Assembly (NCBI GenBank): GCA_005885325.1
Contig: VAYX01000193.1
Location: 1-10,148 of the forward strand
Direction: 5' to 3'
DNA from: Actinomycetota bacterium
GTDB taxonomy: Bacteria > Actinomycetota > UBA4738 > HRBIN12
Length of the DNA: 10,148 bases
Shown here: piece after piece, positions 6,883-10,148 of the stretch
Layout of the letters: each line of letters starts with the position of its first letter
How positions within the stretch are numbered: position 1 is the stretch's first letter
Made by a program: the position numbers and the translations under genes
The notes under the pieces: model-generated
Seen by the model: the letters and a program-made list of their open reading frames with translations, nothing else
What the model was told of the DNA's origin: nothing
Databases searched by the model: none

Positions 6883-7051
6883 CTACTCGGGGTCGCCGAA
6901 GGTCAGGTCGAGCGAGCCGTCCGGATTGCGTCGAGCGATGGTCATGCGCGGCTGCCCGTCGGCCATGCTGGTGCCCCCCAGAACGATCTTGCCGTCGGGC
7001 TGCGTGACCGACGGCAAGAGCACTGACGCCGCGGACCAGCTTGCCTCCGGG
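6883..7051 (-). pseudogene. Orphan delta-60 repeat remnant
   Basis: On the minus strand, just past the small membrane protein, a single unit of the delta-60 repeat is readable: QPDGKIVLGGTSMADGQPRM, then TIARRNPDGSLDLTFGDPE and a TAG at 6883-6885. These match the family core (QPDGKIVvaG ... aRlnpdGslDttFG). In that frame it is open only back to the TGA of the neighbouring gene, with a lone GTG at 7023. A second frame just upstream gives PGGKLVRGVSALAV (from 7051), which looks like the preceding part of the same repeat, so a shift near 7005 is likely. Delta-60 units normally occur as many tandem copies in large exported proteins, so one copy of about 55 residues with no signal peptide is probably a relic. 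It has no visible ribosome site. Confidence 0.6.
6987..7019. repeat. 12-bp perfect inverted repeat inside the delta-60 remnant
   Basis: TCTTGCCGTCGG (6987-6998) and CCGACGGCAAGA (7008-7019) are perfect inverted copies around a 9-base loop. They lie 35 bases downstream of the stop of the small membrane protein (minus strand), where a terminator could be, but no T-tract follows. The arms coincide with the codons for PDGK and for L-A/P-V in the delta-60 remnant, exactly where the reading frame appears to break. Confidence 0.6.
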
Positions 7052-7053
7052 CC

Positions 7054-7284
7054 TCAACGCCCGGCGACTCTCCAGGCGTCGATGAGGGACCACGCCCAGA
7101 CGGCCAGGAGCGCGAGGAGGGGCGCGAGGACGTCGGCGCCCGGTTGACCGAGCGCGAGCGGATCGGCCGGGGCGGCTCGGGCGGCAGCCCAGGTCAGCGC
7201 CACCCCGAGGGCGAGCCCGATCGCCCCCTTCACGGGCTGACGGTTGTAGAGCTGCCCGATCCCCGGGAATATCCCCGACAGCAT
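7054..7284 (-). CDS. Small two-helix membrane protein (TM2/DUF5683-like)
   Basis: A 76-residue inner-membrane protein. The N-terminal MLSGIFPGIGQLYNRQPVKG carries the FPGxGQLYNxQxxKG signature seen in TM2-domain and DUF5683-like small membrane proteins. It leads into a first membrane helix (about 20-38), a short Pro/Ala-rich loop, and a second helix (LAPLLALLAVWAWSLIDAW) that ends in the typical W-S-L-I-D-A-W. Biochemical function is unknown. It lies 33 bases after the amidohydrolase stop on the same strand, so the two are probably co-transcribed. I chose the ATG at 7284; a TTG immediately before it (7287) is also possible, and neither has a strong Shine-Dalgarno, consistent with translation by coupling. 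Confidence 0.7.
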   Translation of the reverse strand: MLSGIFPGIGQLYNRQPVKGAIGLALGVALTWAAARAAPADPLALGQPGADVLAPLLALLAVWAWSLIDAWRVAGR

Positions 7285-7317
7285 CAACGCGATGACCTGG
7301 CGCCGGCGCGTGGCAGG

Positions 7318-8268
7318 TCACCCCTTCGGGAAATCGTAGAGCGTCGCCGGATTCTCGACCAGCACGCGGTGGCGAACCTTCTCGTCGGGCACCCAGTCGG
7401 TGAGCAGGTCGAAGAGCACGGCGTCGTCCGGCAGGTGCTTGGACTGCTCGCTCGGGTGCGGCCAGTCGCTGCCCCACACACATCGCTCCGGCATGGCCTT
7501 CGCGTACGCGCGCGCGACCGCGCTGGAGTCCGAATAGGTCGGCGGCCCCACCTTGGTGTCCGCGTAGGCACCGGACAGCTTGACCCACGTGCGGCCCTTG
7601 TCCATGAGCGCCCGCACCCTGGCGTAGAGCGGATGGTTGACGCCCTCGGGCTCCGGGATGTGCGCGAGGTGATCGAATACGATCTGCGAGGGAACGCGCT
7701 CGAGGATCGGCATGATCTCCATGATCTTGACGGCCGGCGCGTTGATCTGGATGTGCCAGCCGAGGTCGTTGATCCGCTTCGACAGGGGCTCGATCATCTC
7801 GGGCGTCGTGGCGCCCGCTTGCGCCAGATTGAAGCGAATGCCCCGCACCCCGAGCCCGTGCATGCGCTTGAGGTCCTCGGTCGACACGGTGTCGTTGACG
7901 ACCGCGACCATGCGCGCCGTCGGGCCGAACTCGGCCAGCGCCTCGAGATGGCACCGGTTGTCGGTGCCGTAGGTCGAGGGCTGCACGAGGACGTTGCGCG
8001 TCGTCCCGATGCGCTTCTGGAAGGCGCGATAGTCCACCACCAGCGCGTCGCCCGGGCGCAGCGTGGCCTTCGGATCGACCGGGTACTTGGCGTTGTAGAT
8101 GTGGTGGTGACAGTCGGTGGCGTTGGCCGGGGCCTTCAGCTTCGGCGGCTCGGTGCCCATCGACCACTTGACCGACTGGGCGGCTGCGGAGCGGGGAGCG
8201 ACGGCGGCCAGCGCCGCGGCGGAGACAGCCTTCAACACGTCGCGCCGATTCCAGGACTGAGTGCGCAT
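7318..8268 (-). CDS. Tat-exported amidohydrolase family 2 protein (PDC hydrolase-like)
   Basis: A 316-residue TIM-barrel metal-dependent hydrolase of the amidohydrolase-2 family, most like 2-pyrone-4,6-dicarboxylate hydrolase (LigI-type) and related lactonases. The N-terminus MRTQSWNRRDVLKAVSAAAL is a twin-arginine signal (N-R-R-D-V-L-K) ending near PRSAAAQ, so export to the periplasm is likely, unlike cytoplasmic LigI. Metal-site motifs are D52-C-H54-H-H56 on strand 1, WHIQIN (His172), VFDHLAH (His200) and the catalytic GSDWPHP (Asp268). VRGIRFNLAQ and WVKLSGAY are also typical. The ATG at 8268 has GGAGG six bases upstream and puts the Tat motif at the right distance; an in-frame ATG at 8298 lacks this. 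The substrate is unknown, with a lactone or carboxylic acid hydrolysis plausible. The gene heads a short minus-strand unit with the two-helix membrane protein. Confidence 0.9.
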   Translation of the reverse strand: MRTQSWNRRDVLKAVSAAALAAVAPRSAAAQSVKWSMGTEPPKLKAPANATDCHHHIYNAKYPVDPKATLRPGDALVVDYRAFQKRIGTTRNVLVQPSTYGTDNRCHLEALAEFGPTARMVAVVNDTVSTEDLKRMHGLGVRGIRFNLAQAGATTPEMIEPLSKRINDLGWHIQINAPAVKIMEIMPILERVPSQIVFDHLAHIPEPEGVNHPLYARVRALMDKGRTWVKLSGAYADTKVGPPTYSDSSAVARAYAKAMPERCVWGSDWPHPSEQSKHLPDDAVLFDLLTDWVPDEKVRHRVLVENPATLYDFPKG

Positions 8269-8303
8269 CGGTGTCCTCCCCACTTCTTCGCGGTTCATTC
8301 CTT

Positions 8304-8323
8304 CGCCGAGCCTTCGCTCGGCG
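8304..8323. repeat. 8-bp hairpin in the amidohydrolase leader
   Basis: CGCCGAGC (8304-8311) pairs perfectly with GCTCGGCG (8316-8323) around a 4-base loop. It lies 36-55 bases upstream of the amidohydrolase ATG, on the leader side of the candidate promoter at 8352-8380, so it would form in the 5' untranslated mRNA. No T-tract follows on either strand, so a terminator role is unlikely. Confidence 0.5.
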
Positions 8324-8351
8324 CACTCGCCAGCCGCCCTCGCATGGTAGC

Positions 8352-8393
8352 AAGCTAAGCGCCCGAGAGTGCCCGGTCAACGGCAGAGTTGAC
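8352..8393 (-). promoter_or_regulatory. Candidate amidohydrolase promoter with operator-like palindrome
   Basis: On the minus strand TTGACC (8375-8380) is followed after 17 bases by TAGCTT (8352-8357). The -35 is good (five of six) but the -10 is poor (three of six). The -35 is embedded in a palindrome GTCAAC-ggcaga-GTTGAC (8376-8393), which also creates a TTGACT pointing the other way. This arrangement could be a repressor or activator site. The call is tentative. Confidence 0.35.
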
Positions 8394-8538
8394 TCCGCTG
8401 ACCTCGAGTGTCCATTTCCCCGCTCGCATCGGGTAGAGTGCCCGAGCCGAGCGAACCGCACCGCGCCGACGCCTGCCAAGCACGCAAGAATATTGACGCG
8501 AGCCACGAGCCGCGCAGTGGCACGCCGCGTGCCTGCGG

Positions 8539-9123
8539 TTGTCCGGCTGTTTGAACATCACCGGCCTGAGCGCAACCGTGACCGAGATATACCCCAAGCG
8601 CGTCGAGCCGCTCAAAGAGCTCGTTCCGAAAGCCGCGCGTATCGCGGCCCTGTTCAACATGAGCAACCCGGCCATCCCTCGTCAGTGGACTGCCGTGGAG
8701 ACGGCGGCGCGATCGCTCGGCGTCCAGCCTCTGCTGCTCGACGTGCGCAAGGCCGATGATCTGCGGCCGGCGTTCGAGACCGCCATGCGGGAGCGCGCGG
8801 ACGCGCTCGTCGTCGGGCTCGAGACCCTCACGCTCGCGAACGCGCCGCTCATCGTCGATCTTGCGGCCAAGCATCGGCTGCCGGCGGTGTACGCGTCGAC
8901 AGAGTTCATCGGAGGGCTCGCGAGCTACGGGGTCAACTACCCCGACCACTACCGGCGCGCCGCCACCTTCGTCGACAAGATCTTCAAGGGCGCAAAGCCT
9001 TCAGATCTGCCCGTCGAGCAGCCCACCAAGCTCGAGCTGGTCGTCAATCTCAGGACCGCGCGCGCGCTCGGACTGACGATCCCCCGGACGGTGATGCTGC
9101 AGGTGGATCAGATCGTCGAGTAG
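8539..9123 (+). pseudogene. ABC transporter substrate-binding protein, C-terminal part only
   Basis: The C-terminal ~190 residues of a periplasmic binding protein of the ABC_sub_bind (TrpX/DUF534) family. Recognisable segments run in order: NITGLSATVTEIYPKRVEPL, VPKAARIAALFNMSNPA, DALVVGLETLTLANAPLIVDL, RLPAVYASTEFIGGLASYGV, NYPDHYRRAATFVDKIFKGA, KPSDLPVEQPTKLELVVNL and RALGLTIPRTVMLQVDQIVE. Intact members are about 320-330 residues with a signal peptide; here everything before the usual PGGNITGLS point is absent. The three frames just upstream (8400-8538) show no related sequence, and an in-frame TGA lies at about 8497-8499. The only available starts are TTG codons at 8539 and 8551 without a ribosome site. 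It is therefore very probably a 5'-truncated relic. No permease or ATPase partners of this transporter class follow. Confidence 0.82.
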
Positions 9124-9130
9124 CGCGTAA

Positions 9131-9226
9131 CCAGGATCTCGCGTCTCGCTCGACCTGGCGTTTCTCGTCGTCTTTGCGGTGGGGGCGATGGCGGCGGCGA
9201 CCGTGCTGTTTCGCCGGACGCTCTGA
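9131..9226 (+). pseudogene. Possible C-terminal tail of a membrane transporter
   Basis: A short open stretch after an in-frame TAA (9128-9130) encodes RVSLDLAFLVVFAVGAMA, then AATVLFRRTL and a TGA at 9224-9226: one transmembrane helix ending in a basic FRRTL. This resembles the last helix of ABC-2-type permeases, which often end in LFRRxL. There is no start codon context and the stretch is only 31 codons, so it may be a relic of a deleted permease or a chance open frame. The remaining bases between the binding-protein remnant and the tiny basic gene show only a candidate promoter (9249-9278). Confidence 0.3.
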
Positions 9227-9248
9227 ATTCCCGTCACCGATCGGACGA

Positions 9249-9278
9249 TTGTGCGCCTTGGTACGGGCGGTCTATGAT
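9249..9278 (+). promoter_or_regulatory. Candidate promoter for the tiny basic gene and carbonic anhydrase
   Basis: A good -10 TATGAT (9273-9278, five of six) lies 18 bases after TTGTGC (9249-9254), which has only the TTG core of a -35. Transcription would start near 9285 and give a leader of about 44 bases to the ATG at 9329. Confidence 0.45.
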
Positions 9279-9328
9279 AGCGAACGTCACCGAGCGCTCC
9301 CCTACCCTCCGGCCGATAGGAGACCACC

Positions 9329-9421
9329 ATGCGAGTGAAGAACCGCAGAAAGACCGCGCGGAAACGCGCCGCCTTCAAGAAGAAGCAGAAGAAGCGCCGC
9401 CTTCGCGCCGCTGGCGGTTAG
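9329..9421 (+). CDS. Tiny, extremely basic protein (30 aa)
   Basis: A 30-residue product, MRVKNRRKTARKRAAFKKK followed by eleven more residues ending RRLRAAGG. Sixteen of 30 residues are Lys or Arg (eight each) and none is acidic, so it should bind RNA or DNA. The ATG at 9329 has an excellent AGGAG six bases upstream and a plausible promoter at 9249-9278, which argues that it is translated in spite of its size. By size and charge it resembles small ribosome-associated proteins (bTHX, bS22/COX24-type) but I see no matching signature. It lies 45 bases before the carbonic anhydrase start and may share its transcript. I cannot assign a family. Confidence 0.6.
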   Translation: MRVKNRRKTARKRAAFKKKQKKRRLRAAGG

Positions 9422-9466
9422 CCCACTCACACTTTCTCACTGACGTTCCTCGAAAGGAGGCCGGAA

Positions 9467-10115
9467 GTGTCCAGCGACCTCACCTGGTCTCGTCGGACGA
9501 TTCTCCGCGGCGCGGCCTCGGTCGGCGCCGGAGTGCTCGCCGGCGGCCTGGGGTCGGGGCCCGATGCTGCACTTGGGCAGGCGGCGCCAGCGACCGCCGA
9601 CGAAGCCCTGAAGCGCCTGCTGGACGGCAACCAGCGCTTCATCCAGGGCAAGAGCCGGCCGCGTTGGTCGCTCATGGGCCACTGGGAGGGCGGACGCCCT
9701 CCGGCTCGGGAAGCGGCGGCCCCATGCGGCCAGCTTCGGCGACGTCTTCGTGGTGCGGGTGGCGGGCAACGTGGCGGGCGCCGAAGAGACCGCCAGCCTC
9801 GAGTTTGGAGCGCTCGTGCTCGGGGCCAAGGTCCTGGTGGTGCTGGGGCACAGCGGTTGCGGCGCCGTGAAAGCGGCCCTGGAAGGGGGCGACGCGCCCG
9901 GTCAGATCAGCACGCTGTACCGCTTGATCGGGCCTGGAATCGATCGCCAGAACAAGAACCTGGACGTCGCTATCGCCAGCAACGTGCGCGCGCAGGCCGG
10001 AGTCCTTCGCAAAGGTTCAACCGTCATCGCGGGCCTCATAAGGGATGGGAAGCTAAAGCTCGCGGGCGGGGTCTACGACCTCACCTCGGGCAAGATGACG
10101 ATGATGGAGGTGTGA
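9467..10115 (+). pseudogene. Tat-type beta-carbonic anhydrase, internal deletion removes zinc motif
   Basis: A beta-class carbonic anhydrase (CO2 + H2O to bicarbonate) with an export signal. The GTG at 9467 has AAAGGAGG six bases upstream. The N-terminus contains WSRRTILRGAASVGAGVLAG, a twin-arginine signal, then DEALKRLLDGNQRFIQGKSR, the usual N-terminal helix of this class. That frame runs to about EGGRPPA (9686-9706). Family homology resumes in the next frame at HAASFGDVFVVRVAGNVAG (from 9723) and continues through ASLEFGALVLGAKVLVVLGH with the HxxC zinc ligands in GHSGCGAV, VRAQAGVLRKGSTVIAGLI and GGVYDLTSGKMT, with TGA at 10113-10115. The intervening C-x-D-x-R segment (first Cys ligand plus the Asp/Arg dyad) is missing; a net loss of about 35 bases, leaving remainder 2 when divided by three, explains gap and shift. 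As sequenced it is inactive. An 8-bp GC hairpin (9685-9702) borders the break. Confidence 0.88.
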
Positions 10116-10148
10116 CGTCGACCGCGACGACCCTGCTCGGCGACCTCC

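Noticed and set aside
8269..8298. Ten-residue longer start for the amidohydrolase at 8298
   Set aside because: No ribosome site is seen there, and GGAGG lies correctly placed before the ATG at 8268.
8366..8444. Direct repeat AGAGTGCCCG at 8366-8375 and 8435-8444
   Set aside because: Only two 10-base copies, no further units and no link to a gene; likely chance.
1..10148. CRISPR array, transposase or insertion sequence, rRNA, tRNA, riboswitch, biosynthetic cluster
   Set aside because: I looked for regularly spaced repeats, terminal inverted repeats with a transposase, cloverleaf sequences and known riboswitch cores by eye and found none that hold up.

Overview
The window is G+C-rich DNA (about two-thirds G+C by eye) from a Gram-negative-type bacterium with a periplasm: it encodes a lipoprotein, Tat and Sec signal peptides and a type IV prepilin. 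The mix of gene families (paired M16 peptidases, LLM-class oxidoreductase, Tat-exported amidohydrolase, TrpX-type ABC binding protein, delta-60 repeat) fits an uncultured soil or sediment lineage such as Rokubacteria/NC10 or a deltaproteobacterial relative. This placement is inference from gene content, not from a marker gene.

Layout. 1-1500 (minus strand): the first codons of an exported protein with its own strong sigma70-type promoter, and an EntS-like MFS exporter. 1501-1815 is a divergent intergenic region. 1816-2211 (plus) is a type IV prepilin-like gene whose C-terminus is out of frame, followed by a 12-bp hairpin. 2388-5696 (plus) is a compact operon: a 58-residue exported protein, a zinc-dependent M16 peptidase lipoprotein, a zinc-less M16 partner and a DUF2147 periplasmic protein, with 4-base overlaps at the first two junctions. 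5741-6859 (plus) is a promoter and a frame-broken LLM-class flavin-dependent oxidoreductase. 6883-8268 (minus) holds an amidohydrolase, a small two-helix membrane protein and an orphan delta-60 repeat remnant. 8539-10115 (plus) holds the C-terminal half of an ABC substrate-binding protein, a possible membrane-protein tail, a 30-residue extremely basic mini-protein and a Tat-type beta-carbonic anhydrase that has lost its first zinc-ligand segment.

How the genes work together. The clearest functional unit is the M16 operon: one subunit carries HxxEH, the other lacks it but keeps the C-terminal Arg/Tyr pair, as in heterodimeric bacterial M16B proteases. Both are exported, so they probably form a periplasmic or membrane-anchored heterodimer. 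The rest looks like unrelated chromosomal housekeeping and accessory genes.

The most striking general feature is the number of damaged genes. The prepilin, LLM oxidoreductase and carbonic anhydrase each change frame internally, the last two with loss of about thirty bases. There are also truncated remnants of a delta-60 protein and a binding protein. Either this is a decaying region, or the assembly carries indel or deletion errors; raw reads would decide. I see no CRISPR array, transposase, rRNA or tRNA gene, and no convincing new defence or biosynthetic system. The best candidates for novelty are the small exported protein coupled to the M16 pair and the tiny basic ORF.
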